Assembly (NCBI RefSeq): GCF_014898815.1
Contig: NW_026515468.1
Coordinates: 1 to 64,000, forward strand
Source: Panonychus citri
Lineage: Eukaryota; Arthropoda; Arachnida; Trombidiformes; Tetranychidae
Direction of reading: 5' to 3'
DNA: 64,000 bases
A program made the translations under genes and the position numbers. Positions 44,164 through 56,900 of the stretch are shown here, one piece after another. Position 1 is the first letter of the stretch, and each line of letters begins with the position of its first letter. The notes under the pieces were generated by a model that saw only the letters and a list, made by a program, of their open reading frames with translations, was not told where the DNA came from and ran no database searches.

Positions 44164-44965
44164 AACTTATAATCAAAATGATATGATTAATTTTCGTCAA
44201 TGGACAGTTCGAAGTGCACTGAGTTTCCATTACATGAAGTATTAATATGTTTTAAATGAATTCTATTGATAAATAATCGGGTTTTAAAGCTCATTGCGAG
44301 AATTACAAATAAACAACATTCATTATTTACCCAATACTTTGGCTTAAGTGACAATCAATTGATTGTAACTTCTTTGATTAAGATACAGTAACTTAGACTC
44401 AAAGATTTCATCTCACATGTTTATCATATTGTTCAATCGGTTTGGTCCATCGGTAAGCGGACTGATATCGTCAGGATATGAAAAATAAAACTATTCTAAG
44501 ATAATTGAAAAGGTAATGCAATAATAGTGAGAGAGACAGAGAAGGTGATCAAAATTGATACTCAAAGATTTGGAAGAGAGAACCAATTTTTCAATCGAAC
44601 ATTTTTCACTCACGTGCCTATCCTGATTTCTTTGTCTGGTCGAGGTGCTTAATTAATGAAGCTCATTAGTAAATGAGAGAGTAAAAGACATAGAAGGATG
44701 AAAGTTAATACCACTCGAGTCTCAAGATTAGATTCTCTTAGGTTGATATGATCAAAGTGATTAATCAATCAGTTCTGATTGTGAAAGTGTTTCTAAGGTC
44801 ATAAATGAGGTCTGATAGTATTAATACTTACAATTAGATTGTTGTAATGGGAATATTGATTTAAATTGAGTTTGTTTTACCGTTTAGCCTTCAATTTAAC
44901 ACAAATAATCATCACCATTAGGGGGTTTTTAACGATACAATTTCAATTAGTCAGAATCAATGAGT

Positions 44966-45369
44966 GAATCAATTTCATCAGAAATCTAATAGATTTACAT
45001 TAATCTCTATTGACAGAAAATTTGAAACTAGTTCATTCTGGACAAACAAATGAGAAGTTGGCATGAGTATTGGTCATAATATTTAATTGGTAATTGTGAC
45101 TCGATTAATTGTCAAATAACATGATTAACTGATAAACACGTTGCAAGTACATTTGCATTTGATCATTTAAAATTTTGATTGACAAGTAAAAGTTAACTCT
45201 AATTACAACCGATAGATGGAATTGGAGCTCGCAAATTTATTGATACAAACTTTGGATTTAATTGTGATCATTAATTAGTACAATCTACATTTGTTTTCTA
45301 CATCTGCACTACTCTGTTTAATTGATTAACTATTGATCAATAAATTGGACTTATTCTCGAACTGTAAGT
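44966..45369. other. 404-bp segment present in duplication unit 2 only
   Basis: Inserted relative to unit 1 between TGAGT and TCT. AGT stands at both edges, but no terminal inverted repeats, poly(A) or ORF are visible. Insertion in unit 2 or deletion in unit 1 via the short repeat are both possible. Confidence 0.6.
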
Positions 45370-45880
45370 TCTAAGTGAAAAAGACGCAAAGTACATAGTA
45401 GTGTATTCAAATTAAATAAAAGTTCAATCTTCGAACGCACAATAACGGAATCAATCGTATTGCTTTAATGAATTACAAGTTAATATATTGATAGATTTTC
45501 TTAACGATCGAAAGAATTTCTATAGTGTTTCGAATTTGTGAAAAGTTCTAGTTGGATGATAGTAAATGAAAACTAATCGAACATGCTAATAGTTACAAAT
45601 GTCAAGATCGAAATGAAAAACAAACTTTTAGCTGGGGAAATTAATTCAATCGATAATTAATAAGTAAAATTCACGATTACACAATTGCAAAACTGTTGAC
45701 CATTGTCCATAATTGAATAGTAGCCATAAGAATATGCTAATGAACAAGTAATTACCTTATATCATTAAAATTTTCTTCTGATCTAATTTTCGATTGGTTT
45801 TCTAATTAAAAGTTAATTTAACTCTCATAGTAAAAGAAAATCGCATCAATAGTAAATTCATTCATAAAATCAGATCATTT

Positions 45881-47118
45881 AATCCATTGATAAATTTTTT
45901 TCTCTCTCATCTATAAACATCTTCCTCTCTCTCTCTCTTTCTCTTTCTCTCCCAGTTAACAGTTGCTCTTTATTGATGTAACTCCGCCATCTTTGTCCAT
46001 TGGCCATTCACAAGTAAATCTAAATACAATTTCCAGTACTATTTGTTTTCTACTTCGCCCAACAATCAACTAATTGTTCATTTTAATGGGAATAAACTTT
46101 CTAATTAAATACTTCCGTCTACAAATGGAATCACTAGAATAGAAAAAAAGGTAAATTCGATTTTCTTTTTTTTTCTGGTTTTTCTTCATCTTCTCTTTTT
46201 ACTTCTCATGCTAATGTTTACCATTTACGATCATTTACAGTTACTTTTTCTTCTTCTGGTTAATTAATTGTTCTACCGTTTTAATTGTTTTCGTTTTCTC
46301 GATTTCCCTGTTAATTTGTGCTCTTCAAGTGATAATCAATACTCTTTAGTGATTTACTTTGTTATACTATTTGAGATTTGGGAACAACAATATCAATAGA
46401 AATTTGGACCAATTGTTTTGTGTCTCTTTCCTTTGTGCTTACAGGGCGTAGACCTTTGGGTTAATCTTGTTGGTTAATCTTAATTGTGATCAGTTTGATT
46501 TGGTCAATTTGATAATTTCGATGGTTTGTTTACAGTTCCAATTACCTCTGTTGCTTTTGCAGTTTTTTCCTCTCTCACTTGGCCATATGATTTACTGTTA
46601 TTGTCATTTTGTTGTCAATTGAAAGATTACGAGTTTTCTTTTCTCGCTCTCTCTCTCTTTCTCTTTCTCTCTTTGTCAGAGGAGAAAAACTTTCCACCGG
46701 GGGCAAGCATACTGTTCCACTCTTGATGCGCACAGAAGACTTTCCATAGAACAATTGATAAACTGATATTCTCTTGTGATATTAATCTGACCTCCGAGCC
46801 GATTAATTTCATCTCTTATTCCCTCTTTCTCTGTGTTTGTGTCTATTTGTCTCAATTGTTGCTCTTTCGGCTGATTCCCTAAATTCATTTGGTGACATTT
46901 TCTGTGAAAAAGAAAAATGAATCTCAATCAACACCAGTTAATTTGTTTATTCTTCATTCATTATCTTATCCAGGTTACCCCATAAATCTTAGGATGGAAT
47001 GAGAAAACCAAGAGACGATTAATGGTTGTGTTCATGATGCTTTCTTCATCTCTCTCACTCTCTGTGTAGTAAATTAAGTTAATTTAGAATCAGAACATTT
47101 TGTTTTTCTCGAAACAAA
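45881..47118 (+). other. 5' region of the receptor tyrosine kinase gene
   Basis: No confidently supported exon. CT-rich tracts at about 45920-45950 and 46640-46680, and the repeat shared with 43064-43132. A first exon with a signal peptide is expected here but I could not place it; an in-frame stop at 47080-47082 shows that any upstream coding sequence must join by splicing. Confidence 0.45.
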
Positions 47119-49606
47119 ATGTCGACTCAATCATCTTCAAGTAAGAATAGTGGTCTAGATGATTCCCTTTATTATCCATCTCCTTCTTTGGTGACCATGG
47201 CGATGAACGATGAACCCATGAAAAGCTTTTGTGCCCCTTATTCTGGTAAAATTTGCGAAAAATATTTAAAAGGTCGTTTTGTTTACTCAAATTACACTAC
47301 CGATGAAAGCGGATCTCTAATTTATCTGAATGAACAAATCACCACAAGCCTTTGGTCTGAAATGGTTTCGCCGCTGATGGAACCATGTAAAGGTGCGGCT
47401 GAGGTATTACTTTGTAATTATGCTTTCCCTTCATGTGATTATGGTGTTTTACCTGTGATACCTAAGCCACTTTGCCGTGAAGATTGTGTGGCCGTTAAGG
47501 AGCTTTTCTGTTATAATCAATGGGCACTTATTGAAGATAATAAACAACGTGGAGTTTATTTTAAGGCTCGAGGACATTTTCGATTACCTGATTGTGATCT
47601 ATTACCAAGCCATGAGAACAAAACTAATCCTGATTGCTCAATTTCCCATCTTACCCAAATTAAACCGGAAGAGGTTACATATGATTGTATTAAGGGTCGA
47701 GGTCGATTTTATCAGGGTAATGTGGATAGGACCAAAACGGGTATTCCATGTCAACGGTGGGACTCACAGGAACCTCATAATCACAATCGACCTCCGCCCA
47801 TTTTTCCCGAGATTTTGAACTCGGAAAATCATTGTCGCAACGCCGGCGGGGAAGAACCTCAACCCTGGTGTTACACCATCGATCCAAGGGTACGGTGGGA
47901 ACATTGTAACATACCTGTTTGCAGTAAGTTGACTAATTGTAATCGCTTTAATTGTTCAGTTGTAAATCAATTAACAGTTAACACCATTGATTCTCAAGAG
48001 AAAAATTCATTTCGCTTGACAATTAACTCAAATTTACACCAATTAACATGTCAGTCTGTGATGTTTGTTGCATTGTGTTTGCAACTGAACAAACAATTAG
48101 TAATAACAATCAATTTAAATTAATCCAGTTGATTGAAAGCTAAGCACAGACTATTAGTTTATGGGGAATTTTGTAAATTTGGGTAATTGTTGCAATTAGA
48201 AGTGAATTGTCTTGTTAATTTCGTTTTTTCCTCCTTAATTCTTCTCGAGATTATCAAACTAATTGCTTGTTAATTTTTCTTCTTTTTTAATACAGAAAAT
48301 ACGACTAATTTTCAATTGATCAATTCCAATCCATATTCGAACACTTCTTTCCAAAATTTTGCCAATTCAACATTTCTATTATTAGTTAGCTCTGCCGCCT
48401 TAATTGCACTCATTTTGTTAATGGTAATTGCTGCTATTTGCTACCGAATAGTTAAATATCGTCGTCGTGGATACAATTCAAATCTAACCGATAATGTAGA
48501 GATCGATTTATACAAATTACCGTCAAATTTTGCTTACCATTGTACGACAGTTAAGTTAAACCCGAAATTAGAAGCTCTTGAATATCCAAGAAATGATATA
48601 ATCTACATAAAAGATATTGGCCAAGGAGCTTTCGGTCGAGTCTTCCAAGTGAGTTTTATTCCCCTCAGGTCATTTTGAACGTGGAAAATCATTGGATTAA
48701 CTTTTGTTCTTTTCTTTTCGTTCTTAGGCTAAAGTTCCAGGGATAATCAAAGGTGAAGAGTTTACTATGGTCGCTGTGAAGATGTTGAAAGAAGACGCAT
48801 CGGAAGATGTCCAAAGTGACTTCGAACGTGAAGCCTGTGTAATGGCTGAATTTGATCATCCAAATATCGTCAAACTCTTGGGTGTTTGTGCCATAGGTAA
48901 ACCAATGTGTCTACTATTCGAGTATCTTGGTAAAGGTGATCTGAACAAATTTCTACGATCACATTCACCATCAAATTATATTATTCGTGGACCCGAAATC
49001 GGTTCATATCAAGATCCATTACGTTTATCACCTCTTGATTTGGTAAACATAAGTGCCCAAATTGCCTGTGGAATGGTTTACCTTTCAGATCGTAAATTTG
49101 TCCATCGTGATCTGGCCACTCGAAATTGTCTAGTCAATGAGAATATGATTGTTAAAATTGCCGATTTTGGTTTATCACAGAAAATTCACTCAAACAATTA
49201 TTATAAAGGAAACGATGAAGATGCAATGCCAATCAGATGGATGCCAATCGAATCAATAATGTTCAACAAATTTACCATTGAATCGGATGTTTGGGCTTTC
49301 GGAATAGTTTTATGGGAAATTTTCTCCTTCGCCTTACAACCATATTATGGAATGAACCATGAAGAAGTGGTCACATTTATCATGGATGGAAATATACTCT
49401 CACCACCGGAAAACATTCCAACTTCAGTTTATTCACTGATGAAAATCTGTTGGAACAAGAAACCAAATCATCGGCCAACATTTAAAATAATCTACCGGAC
49501 ACTTTGTGCGATCTCAGAAGAGATAATTCGAAACAATAATTTCGATAAATTGACAAAAGCGAATCAAATTTCCCACCAAAAGTTTATTCCACCTCCCATA
49601 ACATAA
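47119..49606 (+). CDS. Nrk: Receptor tyrosine kinase of the Nrk/MuSK/Ror family (frizzled CRD, kringle, TM, kinase)
   Basis: Exons 47119-47923, 48296-48648 and 48728-49606, with phases matching (1, 0). Extracellular: frizzled-type Cys-rich domain (FCAPYSGKICEKYL to DC, residues ~36-165), then a kringle (YDCIKGRGRFYQG to WEHCNIPVC, ~193-268). A transmembrane helix follows (LVSSAALIALILLMVIAAIC, from about 48385). The juxtamembrane LNPKLEALEYPRN and the kinase strongly resemble MuSK/Nrk: GQGAFGRVFQ, VAVK, HRDLATRNCL, DFGLS and a YY pair in the activation loop, and PIRWMP. In MuSK the loop has YxxxYY; here the first Tyr is His (KIHSNNYYK). No NPxY juxtamembrane motif is visible. Fz plus kringle without Ig domains points to Drosophila Nrk-type rather than vertebrate MuSK. 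No signal peptide at the listed start; a 5' exon is probably missing. Confidence 0.88.
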
Positions 49607-49724
49607 GAATCTCATCCAATAAGAATGAACCTTGATGACGATGCACAAGTAACTTCCGTTTCCATGGCGATGAAAACGGAAATCGTTTTCTGGTTTTCTC
49701 ATCTTTTGCTAAACATTTTGTTCC

Positions 49725-49999
49725 TTTGTCAGTAGCTTTTCTGCTCTTTACTTTCTTCTTATCTTCCTCTTTTTCTCTTCTTCTTCTTCCTTCTATCTCC
49801 ATCTCTGTGCCATTCCTCTTTTATTTCTTCTCCCTTTTCGGTGACTCTCTCTCACTCACTCTCTCTATCGGTGTCTCTCTCTCACTCGTTTTGGGCCTTT
49901 TTCACTGTGTCTTTTCTCCATCTTCTCCTTTTTTTTTTAAATCAATTCTTTTTTCATTAAGTGTTTCTATCCGAACTACTTTATATTTCTTTATTTCAA
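49725..49999 (+). promoter_or_regulatory. Pyrimidine-rich promoter/5' UTR of canonical eIF5A
   Basis: About 275 bp that are overwhelmingly C and T on the plus strand, ending directly at the ATG. Such tracts occur in promoters and 5' UTRs of highly expressed translation genes (TOP-type). No transcription start can be read from sequence. Confidence 0.45.
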
Positions 50000-50393
50000 A
50001 TGGAAGGTGATGACCATGAGTTCGTTGGTGCCTCAGCTGGTGCTTCTGCTACCTATCCGGTTCAATGTTCTTCTCTTCGAAAAAATGGTTTTGTTATGAT
50101 TAAAGCTCGACCCTGTAAAGTCATGGAGATGAGTACATCCAAGACTGGAAAACACGGACATGCAAAGGTAAAGCACATGTTCTCTATTCTATTCTATTAG
50201 TCATTCATTTTTTTCTAGCGTCACCTTTTCCCCGACCATTTGTATAGTGTTTAGATATCTTTGAGTAATTGTGTTGTCTCCATCCGCCTACATACATACG
50301 CTGATACATCTTAGTATCTTTGACTATTTTATCTCGAGGAGAAAAATCCATCCTATTGATACGTGTTAATCTTGATTCTAAATGGTTTTTCTC

Positions 50394-50426
<33 letters not shown>

Positions 50427-50764
50427 GACTCTTTTTTTTTCTTCCATTATTTTCACAGGTTCATCTTGTCGGGATCGATATCTTCACTGGTAAGAAGTAT
50501 GAAGATCTTTGCCCATCCACTCACAATATTGACGTTCCCAATGTTTCACGTAACGATTATACACTACTTGATATTAGTGATGACGGTTTTTGTTCATTAA
50601 TGACTGAAAAGGGAGACACCCGAGATGATTTACGATTGCCTGAGGGTGAACTTGGTACCAAGATCAGTGAAGAGTTTGGCAAAGAAGATACAACTGTCAT
50701 TGTCACTGTTATGTCTGCTGTTAATGAAGAAGCAATCATTGCTTGCAAGAATGCAAACAATTAA
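50000..50764 (+). CDS. eIF5A: Translation factor eIF5A, canonical
   Basis: Exons 50000-50167 and 50459-50764, 157 residues. The hypusine loop STSKTGKHGHAK is intact, with the modified Lys in TGKHG. The flanking PVQCSSLRKNGFVMIKARPC and VHLVGIDIFTGKKYED are typical of animals, and the C-terminal domain contains LRLPEGELGTKI. The protein promotes translation elongation at difficult peptides and termination after hypusination by deoxyhypusine synthase and hydroxylase. The intron falls exactly after the loop (AAG/GT). The single intron holds a (CT)n run at 50396-50427. It is the likely parent of genes B, C and D. Confidence 0.97.
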
Positions 50765-51381
50765 TTCAATTAATAAATTGTAATCATCCAAAAATAGATT
50801 ACATGAGTTTGATTTTGATAAACAAAGAAACAAAACAACAAAACACACTCGTTTAAATTGGAAAAACCATTTAAAAGTTTAAACCACAATTAAAGGTCAA
50901 ATAAATACCTATAATAATACAGAAAATTTTGTCAACTTTATTAGCAAATCTCACACAACAACAACAACAATTACCCTTTGACCTGACTCTCCATTATTGT
51001 TGTGTTGAGATATTTTTGAATTTCCATTTGAATGGGTAGACACAAATTAGTTTCATTTTCGATCAATAGATGGCACTGGTTCTCGAAAAACAATCAACAC
51101 CGAAAAACTTTACATTCTAATTGACAATTTAATCCTCAAGTGATCAACTATTTCTCTGAAGTTTATTGGTTATACAAATTTTTCATTCGACTAGATCGAA
51201 CTATCGAAATCATTGAGTTTAATCTTTTCGATTCGAAAGTTTTTTTGGTCAATCAGCTGAAATAAATTGATTGGAATTCATTTACCAATACCAAGTACGA
51301 ACTAGAAGATATTTTACACCTGAATGAGAAAAAGTGGTTCACTCAATTAATGATCAATCGGAGAAATCGATTCGATTAAAT
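50765..51381. other. Intergenic between eIF5A and the sushi gene (convergent)
   Basis: 3' flanks of two converging genes. No gene seen; a CAA repeat near 50958-50970. Confidence 0.55.
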
Positions 51382-52366
51382 CTAAGTGTACTTACGATTG
51401 CAAATTCCTAAATTTGCTGACCATTGTCCATTGTTTAGACATGTAACTGTACTCGAACCATTTGTTAGGTAATATCCATAAGAACATGTAACTGAACAAG
51501 ATGAGCCAATGACTCCCGGTTGACAGTTACCACGAAGTTTACCTTTATTAACATCCTGAACCGCTCTGCATGAGGTCGGTTTCTTGTCACCAGGTTTCGG
51601 TCTAGGTGTTGTTAGTATTGGTTTTATCGAGACGGAATTAGTTGAACTTGGCCTTGGTCTTGGGGTCGTTGGTTTAATGCACGAAGGAGGGTCTGAACTC
51701 CATTTACCGCTTGCCAAGCAAATAGTTGACGATGAACCATTGATCGTAGCACCAGTTGAACAGCCGAAATAACAAATGGACCCAACGGGTGCTCCTTGGT
51801 AGCAAGCACCTTCCATGAAACCATCAGGATTTGAACGCAAGGCTTGGCATTTCAATGATGAACTATTTTTATTAGTGTCAGAACTTTTCTCGCAACTTGG
51901 CTCTTTCGAGGACCAAACTGATCCTAAGCAGTAAACTTGAGCCGCGCCGATCAACTTGTAATCGGGATTACACTTGAAATTACAAACCGATCCGACTGTG
52001 TTGCTACATTCACCGATAATCAGGCCATTAGTTGGAACTTTAAGATTCGTCCTGCACAAATCTTCACTCGAATCTGCAAAATAAACAAAAAAGATTAAAA
52101 AACAGATCAAAATGTTCATCGAATCGACAATAATCTTTGACCAAACCTTGACAAACGAATTCATCGCCGACCCAATTTCCATTATCGGTACACTTCTTTT
52201 GCAGAACTTTATCACTTGTTCGACATCGAACTTGACAAACTGCCCCAGGAATAGTTCCACAGGTAAGAAAAAATCCTCCTTCGGGAATCGAAGGTGTCAA
52301 ACAAGTCGAACCGATAAACGAAATTAAAAGAAAAGTTAATCCAATGTTCAATAAAATCGAAAACAT
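51382..52366 (-). CDS. Secreted sushi (CCP)-domain protein, four repeats
   Basis: Exon 1 52147-52366 starts with a clear signal peptide (MFSILLNIGLTFLLISFIGS). One 73-bp intron; exon 2 51382-52073. Four CCP domains: one in exon 1 (CLTPSIPEGGF to FVC), then CRTNLKVPTNGL..., CQALRSNPDGF... and CRAVQDVNKGK..., each with four Cys and the Trp before the last Cys. Between repeats 3 and 4 is a Thr/Pro/Arg linker. No membrane anchor or other domain is seen. CCP modules mediate protein binding at the cell surface, synapse or in haemolymph. A GTAAGT follows codon Asn in the last repeat, so a further 3' exon is possible; otherwise it ends three residues later. Confidence 0.8.
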
Positions 52367-53928
52367 AATTCCAATTCCAAGTCACAAATAGTCAATATTT
52401 ACAATCAACTTAACAATCGTAATACTTGTTAACTGTTACAAACAATTCAATCTCTACAATTAAGGAATAAAAAAAATCAGACTCAAGTTTCCTAATCATG
52501 TTTTCTGATGAACATGAGTCAAAATGAATTCCTGGAAATAATTTAGATACAAATTCGTCTATGTTGACAAATTAGTCTCTTACCTTTGGGGAAAAAAGTT
52601 AATTGTTCACAATGTAACTGTGACCAATTAAAACCTTCAATTTGATTGTTAATCTGCAAACAATGTAGTTTATTTAAACCTACGTAAGGTTAACAATGTT
52701 TGCAAATGATTGATGATCTTGACGATGGTAATTAATTGTTATGCTTACCTGTTTGATAATTTCATCATAATCACTTTGATGACGATCAAAATTAATCATT
52801 CAAACATTCAAATCATTGTAATTTGAATTGAAGTTTTTTTTTGATTTTTCCAAAGAAAAACCTTGAAAATAATTTAATCCCTAGAAAATTAATTTTGTAC
52901 CAACAATTAAACTAATTGTGATTTCTCAGCATGTATTTTCAGCTTTATAAATCTATTAATATATTTGCAATTAAAAAATAATAATACATTTCTAGTGATA
53001 AAATTACAAACAGGGATAATTAGATTAAATATATTCTTGTTTAGTATAAAAAATTACAGTTAATTAAAAAGGTGATTGATTTTTTACACAATTATGGGTT
53101 GATTGTTGAATTTAGAAACAAAAATCAAAGTCAAACAGATCAAAAATATTAATTAATTAAAAAAAAGGATCAAGGATTTGGGTTTGGATTCGGGTTTAGG
53201 AGTTGGTTAATCATGTCCAGTGATTAACAATTAGATGAGAAAAGGCAAGTAATTGTTGATTTGATTTGGTTCATTTGATTTTTCCATGTCAATTAGATGA
53301 GGTTAACCATTAAAAACGTTAATCTAATACTTGATTCTTGTAATTAACTTTTTGCAATGAGTATGTTTTATATTTATAAAATCTGATTCAATTAGAACCA
53401 AATAATTATCTCCTCTCTCGCTCTCTACCTCGATTAATTGATTGATTGATTAGTTGAGGTGTAGATCTATTAATTCCTAGAAACAAATGATTAAGGCAAT
53501 TAGTTAATTTCATTTGTGTTTCATTTGTCTCTTTTTCTAAGGCAGATCTAAATTAGATTCCGGAAAAGGTAAACATCAGGTAACTTGTTGAGGTGAGAGG
53601 TTAAGTCAGGTGAGTGTTAACAATTAGTAGAGACTTAATTGTTAGGATATTAATTATGTTCTACCAATGAGATGATGAGTGTATATAATAATAAAAGTAG
53701 ATTGATCTGGTTCAATAGATGAGATATGATTATAGTTGATTTAAAAAAATATTGATCACAGTTAATTGATTGTGAAGATTTTAAGATTCCTTTGTTTTTG
53801 ATTAAAACGTGTCTTGAAGTTGATTCTTGTAATTAACTATTTACACAGTTAATCAATTCCATTCCGCCAAAAGAAAAGGTTTATTGATCAAACTGGAAAT
53901 CGATTAATCGTTAATTAATGGACGTTAA
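52367..53928. other. Intergenic, sushi gene to ACAP
   Basis: AT-rich, with no coding signal. Presumably contains the sushi gene promoter and the ACAP 3' UTR. Confidence 0.5.
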
Positions 53929-56900
53929 TCAATCATTAGGTCGTTTAAGTTTCTCGTAATCATTTGATGCTTTATGGGAAAAATCTCGAACCACTTCATT
54001 GAAAATGTCCTCACTTGCCGGACTGTATTCATCATTCCTCATCTCTTCATTTAATTTAGCTAATCGTAATCTATTAGAAATGAGAAAAAAAAATAAACAA
54101 TTAGTAAATAAAAGTTACGATTAAAGAATCAATTTGATCGTAATTTGGCAAAAAATCAATGATAGTCACTGTTTTAGTTTACAGTTAATGCTCAATCCTT
54201 GTGATAGTTTTAATTGACAAGATCAACAATCATTCAGGGTGTAATCAGTTAATTGTTATTATGCTGGGATGGCCTTACACACAATGATTAACAAATTCAA
54301 TTGAGGCGTTAATTGAGTTACAACAACAAAACTTGAATTGATTAAATTGTCAAGTGAATGATGTTGATGATGATGATGATGAATAAATTGAATAAATAAA
54401 ATTAAACTTGATTGTTAATTGCTACTTACAATGTAACAATATCAGCATTCGCATTATTAACTGCAATGGATAAAGCATCTCGACCTTCCTGATCAATTAA
54501 CGTTTGATCAGCTCCACGTTTTAATAAAAGACAAACAATACTGAAGAGAGAGAGAGAGAAACAAAATTAAGAATTAGAAACAACCAGACAACTAATTAAA
54601 TTAATTACTAACCCAGTATCACTTTTCTCGGTTGCAAGGTGAAGAGGAGATCGCCCTAATGAATCTTGACTGTTACATTTGGCTCCATTGAGTAAAAGGT
54701 ATTCACAACAGGGAACTGAACCAGTTAAGACTAATTGATGAAGAGGTGTCATCCCTTCATCATCATAATTAGACCAATTAACTTGGGCTCCTTTACAAAT
54801 TGCTTTACACATTAATTGAGCATTTGCATCTTTGGCTGCAGAGTAAAGCATCAGGTTGAAATAGTTTTTGTATTGAAGTGATAAATTGGACGCCATGGAC
54901 ACTGAATTACCATCGATTCCAGCAGCATGAGTTAACTCTTCTTCTGCCTCTTTAATCACAGCATATAATTGATTCAATTCATCATATTCAATGGAAAGAC
55001 GATTATCAAATGATCCAATATTAGTATTATTTTCACAATTTTCGCTCAAATTATTGGTGAAATCGTTTGATGTAAGAGTTGAGTGTTTATCTTTAGATTC
55101 AAGAGATTTAAGAACAAAATCTTTCTTCACATATTTGGCTTTAATCCAAAGTTCACGTTCACTTGGATTAGATGAGGAATTTGGTCTAACGGCAATAGTT
55201 TCATCAACTTTTTCCTCATAGAACGAGTTAACCACCGTATTACCCAAGGCTAACATTAACTTAATTTGCTCCGAGTCCCATGCATCTAAAATTAATGATT
55301 TAACTTTGGATATATGAACACCAAGAGATCGATGTACACCCGAACACTCAATACACAGGGTGATACCTAAATTAATTGATGCCCATTTGGGATCATTTGA
55401 TTGACAATCGGCACAAAACTCATTACCGGGAAGACCAGTGATAATTGGATGGACTCGAGGAGGTTTAGGTGGACCACCTCCTGAAGTACTTTGAGATAAA
55501 TTTCCTGCTGATCGTAATGAATTTGAACTTAAACTGGTATCACTTGAATCAATTGAATCGCTCGTTTCAAAATTATCACCGATACAGTGGCCATTGTAAG
55601 CAGCGTCAATTCCAGCCTGAAGGGAGGCAACCCAATGTCTACATGCTTCCTCTGAATCAGCTTGTAAAATATGATATCTGAAAGAAACAGTAAAGTGAAA
55701 AAAATATTAGAACGAGATGCAAAATATGATATGTTCAAATTCATCAGCCAACTTATTAAGAAATTTGCATATTCATAATGTAAATTACAAGGTAACTGGA
55801 AAATCTTTCAAATGCTGACAAAGTTAAAAATGTAATTAAAATGAAAGTTGATCTTGACAATTCTCTAACCTTGTAGGTGAAACTATTTCGAAGCAAAAAC
55901 GTCGTTCACTGTCGATTACTGGCTTAACATTACATAGACGAAGATCTTCCTCCATTGTTGAATATTCTTTCTCACTTTTCTTCTTATATTTTAACTTATT
56001 GTCTTCGATAATGAACCATCGACGATTCCATGTTTTGAAAGCATTGGTTGTCCTCTTAAAAAGGTAACCCTGAGATCTAATTAGTGAATCTCCATCAGAA
56101 AGAGTTGCAGTTAAATCCATTTTGTTTACAATCGAATGATTTTGTTCCAATTCTCTTTGTAGTGTGTGAGTTTCTTCCTTCATCTTTTCAATCTAAAAGC
56201 CAAAAAAAAGAGGAGAAAGAATAAAGTTTCGATTGGAAAGATTTAGAGAGCGAAATGAAAATTCGATAATTCTAATTATAAATGGAATCTATTCAATCAA
56301 TTGTGACAGATTAAGAATCTTAATTTTGTTCATCAAGGGTAAAAGAATCGATCTAATTACACAATCATGTTGGAAATGAGAACAGAATATAATTCTTACC
56401 GAAGTGACAACGCTTTTGACATCGAAATCTTTGAGTAGGTCAGCACCTTGTTGAAAATATGTTCCACAGGCTTGAACCAATAGAATTAACTAACGATAGA
56501 GAGAAAGAAGAAAAAAAATAGATGACAAATGATTATAATGATAATTTACGAAAAAAAAAGATGGGAAAAGATGTAAATAAGTTCTGGGAGATGAGGTCAC
56601 GTAAATTCCCAGCACGTTTTCCCCATTTAAAATAATTACTAACCGAATCGAGGACTTCATAACGTTTCTGTGATTGAAGGCAGCTTATTTGTCGTATATA
56701 ATCAAGTGCAGTGTGCTGAAAGCAACCACGAGTTGCCGTTAAAAGGTTACGAACATCTTCACATTCGGCTGGTTTACTTTTGGGTGTTTGCGAGTTTTTG
56801 ATCAAAGCTTCATCATAAGATTCGGAGATTTTATCAAAATGACGTTTAGTCTTTTTACATTCGTTTATCTTTCTATCAACAAATTCGGATAGTTTTTTAG

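Larger units (their letters stand above)
43139..45880 (+). repeat. Tandem duplication, unit 2 (contains eIF5A-like copy D)
   Basis: Second copy of 40481-43060. It differs by a 404-bp extra segment (44966-45369), an extra ~75 bp near 45765-45840 and several small gaps. Confidence 0.85.

Noticed and set aside
44966..45369. 404-bp segment as a transposon
   Set aside because: No inverted repeats, poly(A), ORF or clear target duplication; only a 3-bp AGT at the edges, so deletion in unit 1 is equally likely.
47016..47072. Possible signal-peptide exon before the receptor kinase
   Set aside because: A short hydrophobic ORF ends in a stop before a usable donor and does not join in phase; the true first exon was not found.
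49726..50010. Leu/Ser/Phe-rich ORF overlapping the eIF5A start
   Set aside because: Pure translation of a CT-rich promoter tract; overlaps the canonical eIF5A start in another frame.
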